64,000 nt of DNA. Origin: CAJQPP01 sp041747075. GTDB lineage: Bacteria > Planctomycetota > Planctomycetia > Pirellulales > Pirellulaceae. Both the position numbers and the translations under genes were made by a program. The stretch covers positions 1 to 64,000 of the forward strand of contig JBGTFW010000169.1 of assembly GCA_041747075.1 (NCBI GenBank), read 5' to 3'. The notes beneath the pieces are model-generated. The model searched no databases, had not been told where the DNA came from, and saw nothing but the letters and a program-made list of their open reading frames with translations. This document shows, piece after piece, positions 46,244-55,965 of the stretch; position 1 is the stretch's first letter; each line of letters opens with the position of its first letter.

Positions 46244-47218
46244 ATGACGCAACTCGGCACATCCCAATGGACCGGGCAGCAAACCGACTCGATGATCGAT
46301 CCGGGCCTGCAGGAATTCCGTATCGGCGACAAACTGGTGCGAGTCGACGCGCCCAACCACGTGCTCGCCGCGCCTCACCGCAAGCTGGAAAAGTACGCTG
46401 GCGTCGCCTCGCGACCCGCAAGCTGGGGGCTGGGGAGCGGTACGATCGAAATCGGCATCAACGACGCAGTCGAGACGCACCGCGAGCCGAACGATGCCCA
46501 CGCGCCCGTTTCGGGAACCCACACGACGGTTCCGGTTCCAACCGGTCCGCTGAACATCAAGCCGGCGTGGGAAGTCGACTATTTCCGATGGCCAAGGCTG
46601 GCGCGACGGCTGCTCAAGATGCACCACGATTTGTTCGATCAAATCGGCAACTGCCTGCTGGAACAAATGGAGCCGACGCGGCGGCGTATCGGCATTTGCA
46701 GCACCTTTCCGCGCGAGGGAAAGACGACGCTGGCAATTTGCCTCGCGCGTTGGGCGGCACTGACCGGCTACCGGGTACTGCTAATCGACGCCGACATTGA
46801 CCGACCGCACTTGACCAACTGTTCGGGGCTGGACATCGGCTACGGATGGGGGGACGTACTGAACGGCGACTGGCCGCTGTCCGAAGCGCTGATTCGTTCC
46901 GTCGAGACGGGGCTGACGTTCCTCCCGGCGTCGACCAACAACCCCTCCCTCATCCACCACAAGTCGCTCGATCGGCTGTGCATGATTTCATTCCAGATGA
47001 AGTACGAATATGACATCGTCGTGATGGACCTCGGAACGATCGAGGGAATCTGCGTTCACGGGACGGAGGGGATGGACCTTGTCGACACGATGCTGATTGC
47101 CCGCGACCCGTCGACGACGTCAGTGGGCCAGATGATGGACACGCGAACGGTGCTGCACAATCTGGGGATGGTGAAGACGTTTGTCGCGCAGAATTTCGCG
47201 CGCGGCAAGGTGGCGTGA
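46244..47218 (+). CDS. CpsD/BY-kinase-like P-loop ATPase, orphan
   Basis: ATG 46244 (AGGGAAG upstream) gives 324 residues. The N-terminal 130 or so are polar and poorly ordered, ending with WEVDYFRWPRLARRLL. The ATPase follows: STFPREGKTTLAICLARW (Walker A, near 152), LLIDADIDRPH (Walker A') and YDIVVMDLG (Walker B). This is the layout of cytoplasmic BY-kinase domains and of MinD/ParA relatives. The C-terminal tyrosine cluster is absent and no Wzc-like membrane partner is adjacent. It may regulate polysaccharide export or cell-surface assembly. Confidence 0.75.
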   Translation: MTQLGTSQWTGQQTDSMIDPGLQEFRIGDKLVRVDAPNHVLAAPHRKLEKYAGVASRPASWGLGSGTIEIGINDAVETHREPNDAHAPVSGTHTTVPVPTGPLNIKPAWEVDYFRWPRLARRLLKMHHDLFDQIGNCLLEQMEPTRRRIGICSTFPREGKTTLAICLARWAALTGYRVLLIDADIDRPHLTNCSGLDIGYGWGDVLNGDWPLSEALIRSVETGLTFLPASTNNPSLIHHKSLDRLCMISFQMKYEYDIVVMDLGTIEGICVHGTEGMDLVDTMLIARDPSTTSVGQMMDTRTVLHNLGMVKTFVAQNFARGKVA

Positions 47219-47321
47219 TCGACCCAAAGAGGGCTGGCAAGGACTTCAGCAGGTCCTGTGAGTTTCGCGCTTTCTGGTACAATGCGTGCTTCCGCACCCT
47301 CTCCGCCTATCGATCCCGGGA

Positions 47322-48734
47322 ATGCCTGATCCCTCTTCCACTCGCCGGTTTCTGCTGTCATTCGATCAGGGAACGCTCTTGCTGAAGGGCTGTTCAGCAG
47401 AAGCCGTTACGAAAATCTTTGGCGACAGCTACTGGACGCGCGATCACCGCGTCGATGGCTGGCGATGCGATGCAATGTCCTATGCCGACGTCGCCGGCGC
47501 GCTTGCCCGGAAAGCGTCCGCGTTCGAGGACGTCGTTCCTGATTTCGGAGACGTTCAGTGGAAACAACGGACGATTCATTCGCCGAGAGGCGAGCAGGAG
47601 GAGGCGATTTCCGCGTGGATCAACCTGTGCCGGGGCGTCATCGTCATGCCGACCGGGACCGGCAAGACGGAAGTCGCGTTGCACTTGATGGCCGATACGT
47701 CATGCAGCACGCTGGTCGTCGCGCCCGTCCGCGACTTGATGTACCAGTGGCACCGACGGATTCTCGAGGCTTTTGGCGTCGACGCGGGAATCATCGGTGA
47801 CAACACGTTCAACGTTCGCCCTGTTTCGGTCACAACCTACGACAGCGCGGCAATCCATGCCGCCAAACTCGGGAACCGGTTCAAACTCGTTATCTTCGAT
47901 GAATGCCACCACCTCCCCGGCGACTTTCGCCGCGACGCCGCGGTCATGTCGATCGCTCCATGGAGAATGGGACTGACAGCAACGCCGGAACGTTCCGACG
48001 GACGGTGCCGCGACCTTGAATTCCTGATCGGACCGGTTGTCTATGACCTGCCGATCCAGAAGGTCAAGGGCCGAACGCTCGCCGATTACGACGTCGTCCG
48101 GATTCCCGTGCATTTGTCCGCCGCCGAACAGACCATCTATAATGAATGTTCGCGATCCGTTCGATCGTTCATGCACGAACGTCGCAAGACGGACCCGGAT
48201 TTTGACTGGCGGACGGCGTGCGGCGACGCGATCCGGGACCCGGAAGCGCGGCAGGCCATGGTCGCCCGCCGTCGGAAGCAGTCGATCGAGGACCGTGCGG
48301 CGGAAAAGCTCCGTGTCCTGGAGGACCTGTTTCGATTGCACGCGGGTGCTCCGATCATCGTCTTTGCCGGTTCCAATGCGATGGCAAGGGACATTTCGCT
48401 GCGGTTCTTGATCCCTTGTTTGCTGAACCACTGTGGCAAGCGGGAACGCGCTGACATCCTCGACGGATTGCGAAACGGAACCTACCCGGCCCTTGTCGCC
48501 AACCAGGTTCTCGACGAAGGTGTCGACCTTCCGGCCGTCAAGGTCGCCATTGTTGTCGGCGGTTCGGCGTCGGGCAAGCAGGCCCGCCAGCGACTGGGCC
48601 GAATCCTCCGCCGTCGAGGCAATGCCCGCGCGACGCTGTACGAGGTCGTCTGCCAGGATACGAGTGAAACGTTGCGGTCGCGGCGCCGGAGACAAAACGA
48701 TGCTTACGCGGGAACACGCCATCGCCGAGTATGA
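47322..48734 (+). CDS. XPB/Rad25-like DNA helicase
   Basis: Using ATG 47322 (an in-frame start also exists at 47286), about 470 residues. Superfamily-2 motifs: VMPTGTGKTEVALHL (Walker A, about 110), VFDECHH form in LVIFDECHHLPG (DEAH-like, about 193), GLTATPERSDG (motif III-like), and motif VI QARQRLGRILRRRG (about 420). An N-terminal domain of about 100 residues before the helicase core and the compact size fit XPB-like helicases rather than RecQ or UvrB. In archaea XPB works with the nuclease Bax1; the next gene looks like Bax1 and overlaps this one by 35 bases. Confidence 0.85.
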   Translation: MPDPSSTRRFLLSFDQGTLLLKGCSAEAVTKIFGDSYWTRDHRVDGWRCDAMSYADVAGALARKASAFEDVVPDFGDVQWKQRTIHSPRGEQEEAISAWINLCRGVIVMPTGTGKTEVALHLMADTSCSTLVVAPVRDLMYQWHRRILEAFGVDAGIIGDNTFNVRPVSVTTYDSAAIHAAKLGNRFKLVIFDECHHLPGDFRRDAAVMSIAPWRMGLTATPERSDGRCRDLEFLIGPVVYDLPIQKVKGRTLADYDVVRIPVHLSAAEQTIYNECSRSVRSFMHERRKTDPDFDWRTACGDAIRDPEARQAMVARRRKQSIEDRAAEKLRVLEDLFRLHAGAPIIVFAGSNAMARDISLRFLIPCLLNHCGKRERADILDGLRNGTYPALVANQVLDEGVDLPAVKVAIVVGGSASGKQARQRLGRILRRRGNARATLYEVVCQDTSETLRSRRRRQNDAYAGTRHRRV

Positions 48735-49905
48735 ATCGGGAACAGTCCGACCCGATTGGCTGACGCGCCAGCGGCACGCTCACTACGAGCGATTCGCCGA
48801 AGCGATGCTTGCCATTTACCGAAACGGGATCGGGCGAACGAGGGAGCAGCTTCATCAATCAGTCCACGCCCTCTTTGACGACGAGACCGAATGTCCCATT
48901 CGTCGAATCGATGCGTTCTGCAAGTTGCTGGACGAGAAATCAGAGTTTGACCGGGATCGCCGGGGTTCGGCGGCAAGGCTGCGGCAAGTGGTTTTTCAGC
49001 GCGCCGCGCTGAAGCACCCGCTGGTCAAGTCCGCCGACCAGTTGTTTGAATCCGACGAGGCGCGGGTCAAGCGGGAAATTGCCGGCGACCTTGGCAAGCC
49101 ATGGAGAGAGATCGAACGATCGCTGTTCTCCGACGTCATCCAGTTCCACCTTTTGACGGCGTTCACCGGATATGAGTCGCCTGCCGACTTGCTTGCCCGC
49201 TACAATGTCGCGCAATGCCAGGCGGTCCTCTACGATGCCGTTTCCATGACCGTCTGGGCGCGGGAGGATTTCAAGGCGATCTTGCGTTACGCGAAACTGG
49301 CGCGGCTGATGCACACGATCGCGCGCCAGAGTGACGGCCAGTACCTGATCCATTTCGACGGACCGGCGTCGGTCCTGCGACAGACGCGGCGTTACGGAGT
49401 TGCCTTTGCCAAATTCCTGCCGGCGCTGCTCGCCTGTTCGTCATGGAAGATGAAAGCGGTGATCCGCCATCATCGGTCGCATTGGCAAAACCTCTTTCGG
49501 CTGTCGCCCGGGGATGGACTGAAGTCACACCTGCCGCCGCCAGAGGAATTCGATTCGCGGCTCGAAGCCAGGTTCGCCGACCGCTGGGGGGGCGAACCGC
49601 GCGAAGGGTGGCGGTTGATTCGCGAAGGGGAAATACTGCACAAGCAACAAAAGGTGTTCGTTCCCGATTTCGCGTTCGAACACGACGGGGGTGCCAGCGT
49701 CCTCATGGAGATCGTCGGGTTCTGGACGCCCGAGTATCTCGAGGCCAAACGGGAGAGTCTGAAGAGTTTTCCCGAACAACGCATCTTGCTGGCGGTTGCC
49801 GATTCCGTCGACTGGCCCGATTCGATGCCCGGCCATTCGATAATCCGTTACCGAACGGCGGTGAAGGTCAACGACGTTCTCGACCAATTGCGGCAAACCG
49901 ATTGA
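48700..49905 (+). CDS. Bax1-like nuclease (DUF790 family)
   Basis: ATG 48700 lies inside the helicase gene (35-base overlap), so the pair is translationally coupled. About 401 residues, with an N-terminal helical domain (LTREHAIAEYESGTVRPDWL; AIAEY is a Bax1 trait). The C-terminal nuclease core has FVPDFAFEHDGG, then VLMEIVGFWTPEYL: the Asp and Glu of a PD-(D/E)xK-type site (about 323 and 336), with a Lys later (EAKRESL). Bax1 binds XPB and cleaves DNA in archaeal nucleotide excision repair. Same job inferred here. Confidence 0.82.
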   Translation: MLTREHAIAEYESGTVRPDWLTRQRHAHYERFAEAMLAIYRNGIGRTREQLHQSVHALFDDETECPIRRIDAFCKLLDEKSEFDRDRRGSAARLRQVVFQRAALKHPLVKSADQLFESDEARVKREIAGDLGKPWREIERSLFSDVIQFHLLTAFTGYESPADLLARYNVAQCQAVLYDAVSMTVWAREDFKAILRYAKLARLMHTIARQSDGQYLIHFDGPASVLRQTRRYGVAFAKFLPALLACSSWKMKAVIRHHRSHWQNLFRLSPGDGLKSHLPPPEEFDSRLEARFADRWGGEPREGWRLIREGEILHKQQKVFVPDFAFEHDGGASVLMEIVGFWTPEYLEAKRESLKSFPEQRILLAVADSVDWPDSMPGHSIIRYRTAVKVNDVLDQLRQTD

Positions 49906-49944
49906 GCCGCCGACTTCCGGCGTCGCGAAGGCGTCTCGTCTCAG

Positions 49945-50040
<96 letters not shown>

Positions 50041-50061
50041 GGTCCTGTTTTCCGCGGTCAC

Positions 50062-50580
50062 TTACTCCGCGGATCGCTGATACTCCAGCAGCAACGTCTG
50101 GTTCTCGTCGTTCGATTCGAACGAGGAGGGGCGATAGCCGTTGATCGCAAAACAGATGACCAGTTTATCACCATCGAGGCGAGCAATTGCCTCGATCGTG
50201 CGCCCGGCGTTGGGACCCTTTTTAATCACCATGTCGATCGGTTGGGGTTGACCCTCGTTAGCCTCGCCGGAAATCAAGTCGCCCGACTCGTCGTAACCGA
50301 CGCCACGCGTCTGATACCTGCCGCCATCGATGTCAAGGACCAGCGATTCAAGTTGGGAACGCGGCACGGGTCGGCCCGACAATTTGCCGTTCAGGGGCCG
50401 CCACGTCCCGTTGCAATCCGCCAGGTCAAAGGGTGCCGGGGGGGCGATTGCGACGTTGTTTTCTTTGGCGGGCAATTCCTGGGCGGGCAATTCCTGGGCA
50501 TTGGCGCGCGAGGGATCGCTCGCACCGGCCAGGAAAACGCCCAGTGAGACGACCAAAATGGAATGTAAGGTTGAGTTCAT
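50062..50580 (-). CDS. Exported TIGR03067-type protein
   Basis: The ATG at 50580 (a TTG at 50598 is an alternative) gives about 172 residues with a signal peptide (SILVVSLGVFLAGAS) and a short linker repeat AQELPAQELPAKE. The mature part matches the TIGR03067 family: a start of DLADCNGTWRPLNGKLSG, a middle QLESLVLDIDGGRYQT, and an end with LDGDKLVICFAINGYRPSSFES. This family is abundant in planctomycetes. Typical role: unknown, possibly lipocalin-like ligand binding. It is convergent with the Bax1-like gene. Confidence 0.85.
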   Translation of the reverse strand: MNSTLHSILVVSLGVFLAGASDPSRANAQELPAQELPAKENNVAIAPPAPFDLADCNGTWRPLNGKLSGRPVPRSQLESLVLDIDGGRYQTRGVGYDESGDLISGEANEGQPQPIDMVIKKGPNAGRTIEAIARLDGDKLVICFAINGYRPSSFESNDENQTLLLEYQRSAE

Positions 50581-50888
50581 GTCTCGTTCGTTTCGCAAGA
50601 ACCTGGCTTAAACGCGCCTGGTCAACTCGGACCGGCATGGCGGAAAAGCCAGACTTGTAGCAATTTGGACCCGTCCGTTCGAGAGTGATTTTTCACGAAT
50701 CCAGGCAGACGAGTCTCGTTCATATACGCCAGGATCACGAACGGGCACGAATATTGCACAATGTACGCTTCCGAAACCAATGGCAGCGGGGATTCCGGCG
50801 TTTTTCCACCATTCGGCACGCGTGAGTGCGAATTGGACAGGGGCTGACCGGGTTGGGCGGTCAGCGACCATTTACTTTCAGAAACTGA
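50581..50888. other. Divergent promoter region
   Basis: This gap separates the TIGR03067-type gene (minus) from the AI-2E transporter operon (plus). No gene or repeat is evident; it should hold promoters for both directions. Confidence 0.4.
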
Positions 50889-52820
50889 ATGTTCAGCAGC
50901 AAGATATCCCTTTCGCAGTTTTTCTTTGCCATTGCGTCGCTCGCGATCGTCGGCGGGATCATGTATTTCTGCAAACCGGTGCTGATGCCGGTCGCCCTGA
51001 GCGTGCTGCTCGCGTTCGCACTCAATCCTGTCGTGCAAGTCTTTGAACGGTGGGGGCTGGGGCGAATCATGTCGGTCGTACTGACGACCCTCATGGCGAC
51101 CGCGGCAATCGGACTCGTTTGCTGGTTGCTTTTTACGCAAGTTCGCGACCTTGCCGAGGAACTTCCCAGCCACAAACACACGATCAAGGAAAAGATCGAT
51201 ACGTTGATGGTTTCCGAGAATTCCACACTCGGCCGCCTCAAGCAAATGGCGGAAGAACTCTTCGAGGGAACGGGGGAACCGGATGCGACGGAATTGAAAG
51301 GCGAATTAGCTGGAGGCGGGGATATTGTGGAGGGCGAACCCGAAGACGCGAAGGAGGTCGTCGTCGCGCGGGCGGAATCCTCGCCTTTATCAGCGGCGGT
51401 GGCGGGGCTGCTTGCCCTGGTCACTCCATTGGCGATCACCGCGCTGGTTTTTGTACTCGCGATATTCCTGCTCTTGAAACGCGAGGATGTGCGCGATCGC
51501 GTTCTTTCGCTGGTGGGCGACGAATCCTTGAGCGGGACGACACGGCTCATGCAGGATACGACGAAACGGGTAAGTCGTTACTTGCTGAACCTGATCCTCG
51601 TCAATTCATTGTTCGGAATCTGGTTTGGCGCGGGGTTATGGTTGCTGGACGTGCCTCATGCGTTGTTGTGGGGCCTCTTCACTGCCTTGTTTCGCTTCAT
51701 TCCCTTCGTGGGAAGTCCCGCGTCCGTGGCGTTTCCGCTGTTGATGAGCATCGCCAGTTCGACGGGCTGGACGCAGCCCCTGCTCGTTCTCGTATTTTTT
51801 TCAGTTTCCGAATTCGCGACGGCCAATTTCATCGAACCGCTCCTCTTCGGAAAAACGACGGGTCTTTCACCGCTTGCGTTGCTGAGCGCGGCGCTTTTCT
51901 GGGGATGGATCTGGGGCGCAATCGGGCTGGTGCTGACGACGCCACTGACCGTTTGCCTGGTGGTGCTCGGCATGCACATTCCCGCTCTTCGCTGGCTCAA
52001 GGTGATGCTCGCGGAACAGCCGCCGCTCAAGGCGCGGCACCAGTATTTTCAGCGGCTTCTCGCGGAAGACGACAGCGGTGCGCGGCGCGTCTTTGACCAA
52101 TTCGCCAGCGAGCACGACACGTTGGATGCCTTTGACGAAGTTATTGTCCCGTCGCTGCTCATGACGCGAAGCGAACGCGCGGCGGATACCATCCGCGCCG
52201 ACGAGGAAAAACGATTGTGGAAATCCCACCAGGAATTACTCGTTTCGCTGGAAGGCTCCGCAAAGGCGCGGGACAGTTCCGGCGAATCACCTCCGGACGA
52301 GCCGGGTGGATTTCCGGCGAGCGAGAGCGACGCACCGCGACGCGACGCACCGTTGATCTATGGCTACCCGGTGCATCACCAGTCGGAAGAACTGGGGCTC
52401 GTCATGTTGCGCCTTGTGATCCGCGATGCCACCCGGTTCGCGTTGTGCTCCACCAGGACGCTGCCACGCAAGGCGCTCGAGGAGATCAAGTCATCGAGGC
52501 CGGCGGTCGTCGTGCTCGCGGTCATTCAGCCTGGAGGACTGCCGCAACTCAGGAACATGTGCCGCAAGCTCGGCAAGGCCTGTCCCGAAATACCCGTCGT
52601 TGTGATGTTCTTGTCGGAAATCGCGGAGTATGACGATTTTCTTGTCAGTCTGCGCGAACTGGGCGTCGATTACCTGACAACAACGTTGCGCCAGACGAAA
52701 GCACAAATTGAAAATATTCTGGTTGAAAGCGGAGAAGCGGTTCGTGAATCCGCTTCCCCTTCGACCAAAGACCCTGAAGCGAACGCCGACGATGTCCAGG
52801 CAAGCCTGACCCATGCATGA
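50889..52820 (+). CDS. AI-2E family transporter with cytoplasmic C-terminal domain
   Basis: 643 residues. The first 370 or so form the AI-2E/PerM-type membrane domain: PVALSVLLAFALNPVVQ, a polar insert (about 95-155), then LRFIPFVGSPASVAFPLL-type text (FRFIPFVGSPAS, about 275) and EPLLFGKTTGLSPLALL. Family members export or import autoinducer-2, indole or Na+. Residues about 375-640 are soluble: a helical part followed by an alpha/beta fold (VVVLAVIQPGGLPQLRNMC, EIPVVVMFLSE) that looks like a receiver- or cobalamin-fold domain. The last codons overlap the kinase start by 8 bases. First gene of a signalling operon. Confidence 0.82.
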   Translation: MFSSKISLSQFFFAIASLAIVGGIMYFCKPVLMPVALSVLLAFALNPVVQVFERWGLGRIMSVVLTTLMATAAIGLVCWLLFTQVRDLAEELPSHKHTIKEKIDTLMVSENSTLGRLKQMAEELFEGTGEPDATELKGELAGGGDIVEGEPEDAKEVVVARAESSPLSAAVAGLLALVTPLAITALVFVLAIFLLLKREDVRDRVLSLVGDESLSGTTRLMQDTTKRVSRYLLNLILVNSLFGIWFGAGLWLLDVPHALLWGLFTALFRFIPFVGSPASVAFPLLMSIASSTGWTQPLLVLVFFSVSEFATANFIEPLLFGKTTGLSPLALLSAALFWGWIWGAIGLVLTTPLTVCLVVLGMHIPALRWLKVMLAEQPPLKARHQYFQRLLAEDDSGARRVFDQFASEHDTLDAFDEVIVPSLLMTRSERAADTIRADEEKRLWKSHQELLVSLEGSAKARDSSGESPPDEPGGFPASESDAPRRDAPLIYGYPVHHQSEELGLVMLRLVIRDATRFALCSTRTLPRKALEEIKSSRPAVVVLAVIQPGGLPQLRNMCRKLGKACPEIPVVVMFLSEIAEYDDFLVSLRELGVDYLTTTLRQTKAQIENILVESGEAVRESASPSTKDPEANADDVQASLTHA

Positions 52821-55527
52821 GACCCTCCGGAAAATCGACACGTATGTCTCGACGCGCGACTGGCTCGCTCCGATCGGGCTGTTGGTCCTGCTGCTCTTTC
52901 TTGTTGGCAGCGCATTGCTCATTTACCGCAACGTCTCGGCGTTAAATGAGTCGGCCGAATGGGTTTCTCACACACGCGAAGTACTCACGGCGACCGAAGG
53001 GATGTTGTCCGACATGAATGAAGCCGACGCGTCGACGCGAGGGTTCCTTCTCACGGGGGACGATTCGTTTCAGGAGCGAGCCAAAGCGACGGCGACGGCC
53101 GCGTTGGCGCGGCTCGACGCCTTGCAGAGGCTCGTCGAGGACAATCCGCGGCAGGTGCCGCGTCTCAGCCTGCTCGACAGGATACTCCAGGAAAAGTTCG
53201 CCCTCGGACACCGGTTGCGGGAGAATCGTGACGGTGACACCCGGTTGGACCGGGAATCGATGGCGCTGCTTGTCGACGCTTCGGAATTGAGTTTGCGAAT
53301 CAAGGAGGTCGTGCATGAAGTGGAACGCTCCGAGCATGAGCTTCTGGAAATACGGCAGGATTCGATGCAGCTCCGCCGCCGTCAAACGATGGTCACCTTG
53401 CTCGCCTTTACGCTGATCGGGTCGGCGTTGTCCGGCGTCCTCTACTGGTTGTTGAGGCGTCACTGGCGCTTGCAGCGGCTTGCCCGCGCCCAAACGGCGC
53501 GGTTCGACCGGGAACTTGGCGAGATGGCACGTTACAACGAGCGCTTGCTCATATCCACGGGCGAAGGAATTTACGGAATCGACCCGAACGGGCGTTGCAC
53601 GTTTATCAACCGCTCGGCGGCGGTGATGCTGGGCGGCGAAGCGGAAGATTTTATGGGCAAGGACATGCACGAACTGGTCCACCACAGCCACGCCGACGGC
53701 CAACCTTTTCCCGCGGTCGACTGCCCGATCTATCAGGCGGTTCGCAGCGGCGACGGATGTCGCAAGGACGACGAGGTTTTCTGGACACTCGACAACCGTC
53801 CCTTTCCGGTTGATTACTCGTCGTTCCCGATTTTCGCCGAGGAGGACCCCGCCCGCATCGAGGGCGCGGTGATCACCTTTAACAACATTTCAGCCAGCGT
53901 CCGCGCACGAAAGGAACTTCACGAAGCCGTCGAAGCGGCCGAGGCCGCCAACCAGTCGAAGAGCCAGTTTCTTGCGAACATGTCGCACGAACTGAGGACG
54001 CCGCTCAATGCCGTGATGATGTACAGTGAACTGCTCATCGAGGAAGCCGAGGACCAGGAAGTCAACGAATTTATTCCCGATCTGAAAAAAATCCGCGGCG
54101 CGGGCCGGCACCTGCTCGAACTGGTGAACAGCCTGCTTGACCTGTCGAAAATCGAAGCCGGCAAGATGGAGTTGTTTCCCGAGGAGTTGAGCATTCCCGA
54201 CGTGCTTCGAGACATCGCAACGACGATGCAGCCGATGATGGAAAAGAACGGCAATGAGTTGCGAGTTGACGTCGCGGACGATTGCAAAACGATGGTCGCC
54301 GACGTCACGAAGGTTCGCCAGATTCTTCTCAACCTGCTTTCAAACGCCGCCAAGTTCACCGAAAATGGCGACGTTACGTTGAACGCCTCAGTCGTCGAAA
54401 ATGGTGACCAGCGAAACATTGTCTTTCAGGTTTCCGATACGGGAATCGGCATGAGCGCGGAAGTCGAGTCGCGATTGTTCCTGCCCTTTAGCCAGGCCGA
54501 TGCGTCGACGACGCGGAAGTATGGAGGGACGGGACTGGGGCTTGCCATCATTCAGCGATTCACCGAGTTGATGCAGGGAAGCGTCGGCGTCGAGAGCGTC
54601 GAGGGTAAGGGAAGTACGTTCACCGTCACCCTTCCCGAACGCGCTGAGGCACCCGTCGTTCAGCCCCGGACGACGTTACGCGACGATGACGCGGCGACGC
54701 CCGCCCACCGCGAGAAGCTTGAGAAACTGAGCGGCAAGGACATCCCGATCGTCCTTGTCATTGACGATGACCCGGCCATTCGCGAAGTCCTCACCCGCGC
54801 GCTCATTGCCGAGAACATTCGCCCGCTTACCGCCTCCAACGGTGCCGAGGGCATTCAACGTTGTCGCGAAACCCACCCCGACCTGATCATCCTCGACGTG
54901 CTCATGCCCAAGGTCGATGGATGGTCGGTCCTCGCGGCGCTGAAGGCCGACGACAATCTCGCCGACATTCCGGTTGTGGTGCATTCAATACGCGAAGATC
55001 GCGAACTGGGGTTCATGCTCGGAGCGAGCGAGTACCTTGTCAAACCCGTCGATCGACGCCGGTTGCTCGCGGTGCTTCACAGACACTTGAACACGGCGGA
55101 CGATCTGGTTCTGGTTGTTGACGACGACGAGCCAACGTCGCGCCTGATTTCCCGCGTCATCAAGCGACAGGGTTGGCGGGCCGTCGAGGCCGGAAACGGA
55201 TTTGAAGCCCTTGAAGAGCTTGCCCGCGAGACGCCATCTGCTATTCTTCTGGACTTGATGATGCCTCAAATGGACGGCTTCACCTTCCTCGAACACCTGC
55301 ACGCCAATAAGCTTTGGCAGGACATTCCGGTCGTCATTCTCACGGCGCGTGACTTGACCGCCGAGGAACGCGAGCGACTCAATGGCAGTGTTCTGCGTAT
55401 TGTTGAAAAGTCCGGTGTCAATCGTGACCGTTTGCTCGATGAAGTGCGACGAACACTCGAAAAAGCACTCCACGTCTCGGCTGAAAAACATTCATCGGCC
55501 GATGGTGCCCGCACCACGATAAATTGA
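52813..55527 (+). CDS. Hybrid histidine kinase, CHASE3-PAS-HisKA-HATPase-REC-REC
   Basis: 904 residues. Two N-terminal helices (about 17-37 and 195-215) enclose a CHASE3-like extracytoplasmic domain with EADASTRGFLLTGDDSF. A PAS domain (about 240-365) has an unusual DCPIYQAVRSG. HisKA phosphoacceptor: NMSHELRTPLN, His near 392. ATPase: N box NLLSNAAKF, GTGLGLAI. Two receivers: LIILDVLMPKVDG (Asp near 695) and ILLDLMMPQMDG (Asp near 815). Such kinases pass phosphate to receivers, here probably to the next two genes. Confidence 0.9.
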   Translation: MHETLRKIDTYVSTRDWLAPIGLLVLLLFLVGSALLIYRNVSALNESAEWVSHTREVLTATEGMLSDMNEADASTRGFLLTGDDSFQERAKATATAALARLDALQRLVEDNPRQVPRLSLLDRILQEKFALGHRLRENRDGDTRLDRESMALLVDASELSLRIKEVVHEVERSEHELLEIRQDSMQLRRRQTMVTLLAFTLIGSALSGVLYWLLRRHWRLQRLARAQTARFDRELGEMARYNERLLISTGEGIYGIDPNGRCTFINRSAAVMLGGEAEDFMGKDMHELVHHSHADGQPFPAVDCPIYQAVRSGDGCRKDDEVFWTLDNRPFPVDYSSFPIFAEEDPARIEGAVITFNNISASVRARKELHEAVEAAEAANQSKSQFLANMSHELRTPLNAVMMYSELLIEEAEDQEVNEFIPDLKKIRGAGRHLLELVNSLLDLSKIEAGKMELFPEELSIPDVLRDIATTMQPMMEKNGNELRVDVADDCKTMVADVTKVRQILLNLLSNAAKFTENGDVTLNASVVENGDQRNIVFQVSDTGIGMSAEVESRLFLPFSQADASTTRKYGGTGLGLAIIQRFTELMQGSVGVESVEGKGSTFTVTLPERAEAPVVQPRTTLRDDDAATPAHREKLEKLSGKDIPIVLVIDDDPAIREVLTRALIAENIRPLTASNGAEGIQRCRETHPDLIILDVLMPKVDGWSVLAALKADDNLADIPVVVHSIREDRELGFMLGASEYLVKPVDRRRLLAVLHRHLNTADDLVLVVDDDEPTSRLISRVIKRQGWRAVEAGNGFEALEELARETPSAILLDLMMPQMDGFTFLEHLHANKLWQDIPVVILTARDLTAEERERLNGSVLRIVEKSGVNRDRLLDEVRRTLEKALHVSAEKHSSADGARTTIN

Positions 55528-55581
55528 CATTGCCTCACCGTTTACCTTGCCGGGTTCTACTTCCAATTTCCAGAAAACCAT

Positions 55582-55965
55582 ATGCCGAAAATCCTGATTG
55601 TTGACGACAGCGAGGACAACCGCGATGTCCTTGCGCGACGCCTCACCCGGCGCGGATTCGAAGTCGAAATCGCCGGCAGCGGCAGGCAGGCAATTGAAGA
55701 TACCGCTAACACAAACCCCGATCTGATCCTGATGGACATGAACATGCCGGAAATGGACGGTTGGGAAGCAACACGGACCTTGCGGGAAAAAGGGGTTGTC
55801 ACTCCGATCATTGCCCTCACCGCCCACGCAATGACGGGGGACCGCGAGCGGGCCATCGAGGCCGGCTGCACGGATTACCACGCCAAGCCGGTCGAGATGC
55901 CGCAATTGCTGGCCCTCATCAACCAGTTGCTCGAACATTCCGGCGATTCGACACCGATCGAATGA
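55582..55965 (+). CDS. Single-domain response regulator
   Basis: 127 residues, one receiver domain: KILIVDDSEDNRDVL, phosphoacceptor Asp in LILMDMNMPEMDGW, Thr in PIIALTAHAM and Lys in YHAKPVEM. With no output domain, it probably relays phosphate in the kinase-phosphatase pathway like CheY or Spo0F. It lies 54 bases after the hybrid kinase, and its stop overlaps the next gene's ATG by 4 bases. Confidence 0.88.
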   Translation: MPKILIVDDSEDNRDVLARRLTRRGFEVEIAGSGRQAIEDTANTNPDLILMDMNMPEMDGWEATRTLREKGVVTPIIALTAHAMTGDRERAIEAGCTDYHAKPVEMPQLLALINQLLEHSGDSTPIE

